NCBI GenBank assembly: GCA_027943245.1
Contig: JANDJZ010000662.1
Span: forward strand, 1-19,492
Length of the DNA stretch: 19,492 nucleotides
Direction of reading: 5' to 3'
Origin: Acanthamoeba sp. SK_2022b
Taxonomy: Eukaryota > Discosea > Longamoebia > Acanthamoebidae
Both the position numbers and the translations under genes were made by a program. This document shows, piece by piece, positions 19,477 to 19,492 of the stretch. Under the pieces are notes generated by a model. That model searched no databases and was not told where the DNA came from. It worked only from the letters and a program-made list of their open reading frames with translations. Position 1 is the stretch's first letter. Each line of letters opens with the position of its first letter.

Positions 19477-19492
19477 CAGACAGACAGCGAGC
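17847..19492 (+). CDS. Ras-like GTPase domain fused to RasGEF N-terminal motif (partial, 3' end beyond window)
   Basis: Exons: 17847-18002, 18173-18302, 18420-18529, 18623-18830, 18910-19012, 19179-19375; an intron with a CA tract starts at 19376. The next acceptor may be 19475, leaving at most 17 nt of further exon. An in-frame TAG at 17841 fixes the ATG. After a basic 35-residue N-terminus, FKI|LVMGAAETNKTQLL forms beta-1 and the P-loop; the G-x4-G-K-[ST] motif reads G56-x4-N61-K62-T63. Later DFILDLRDIP stands for the G3 strand, VMIMYSVAS is a typical Ras core strand, IPIILVGADHG replaces VGNKxD, and the G5 loop is not clear. The last exon has IKAASLERLVERLTYDKYP, typical of the RasGEF N-terminal domain, so a catalytic RasGEF domain probably follows outside the window. 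It is inferred to be an exchange factor with a built-in, possibly pseudo-GTPase module. Confidence 0.78.
18392..18412 (+). repeat. (CT)n microsatellite near an acceptor
   Basis: Ten CT units ending seven bases before the acceptor of intron 18303-18419, where they can serve as polypyrimidine tract. Confidence 0.9.
19085..19165 (+). repeat. (GT)n microsatellite, about 81 nt, in an intron
   Basis: Longest perfect dinucleotide run of the window, in intron 19013-19178 of the Ras/RasGEF gene. Confidence 0.97.
19393..19474 (+). repeat. (ACGC)n then (CA)n microsatellite in the last intron
   Basis: About 18 nt of ACGC units followed by about 61 nt of CA in the intron that begins at 19376; CACAG at 19471-19475 may be its acceptor, but the window ends too soon to judge. 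Confidence 0.93.

Noticed and set aside
1..19492. tRNA, rRNA, transposon or viral insertion
   Set aside because: I looked for tRNA-like folds, terminal repeats and transposase, polymerase or capsid-like frames and saw none that could be supported.

Overview
The window reads as nuclear DNA of a GC-rich, intron-dense free-living amoeba, most like Acanthamoeba. The grounds are short spliceosomal introns (mostly 70-170 nt) about every 50-700 nt, coding exons rich in G/C third positions, dinucleotide microsatellites confined to introns, and an amoebozoan protein set (receptor-like TKL kinase/cyclase fusion, Ras-like/RasGEF fusion). No bacterial operon, rRNA, tRNA, CRISPR array or transposon was seen. 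The species call is inference from style and content, not from a database match.

Layout: (1) 503-7681 (+), 24 exons: a predicted 1697-aa transmembrane receptor with a signal peptide, two tandem PstS-like periplasmic-binding-protein folds, an EGF-like module, one membrane span, a TKL kinase, a class III nucleotidyl cyclase and a second TKL kinase. (2) 8003-13494 (+), 19 exons: a predicted 1193-aa nuclear scaffold with six BRCT repeats, a charged linker followed by a possible winged helix, and a GATA zinc finger; its last BRCT pair looks like that of TopBP1. (3) 13620-15475 (-), 4 exons: a 517-aa PH-domain protein with a long Lys/Glu-rich tail, convergent with gene 2. (4) 15838-17477 (+), 9 exons: a 260-aa enoyl-CoA delta-isomerase 2-like enzyme, divergent from gene 3 with a TATA box in the shared 362-bp gap. 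(5) 17847 to beyond the window end (+): a degenerate Ras-like GTPase domain running into a RasGEF N-terminal motif.

I built the exon models by joining reading frames at GT-AG (twice GC-AG) boundaries; exon lengths sum to an exact multiple of three in all four complete genes, which supports the models. Genes 1 and 5 concern signalling, gene 2 genome maintenance, gene 3 probably membrane or phosphoinositide binding, gene 4 fatty-acid oxidation. They look like independent neighbours, not a pathway cluster.

The most notable features are the receptor architecture with an atypical cyclase metal site, the BRCT/GATA combination, the Ras/RasGEF fusion with an altered P-loop, and intron properties: a strong CTGAC/CTAAC branch-site-like motif, two candidate GC-AG introns sharing one donor context, many length-3n stop-free introns, and microsatellites placed in introns.
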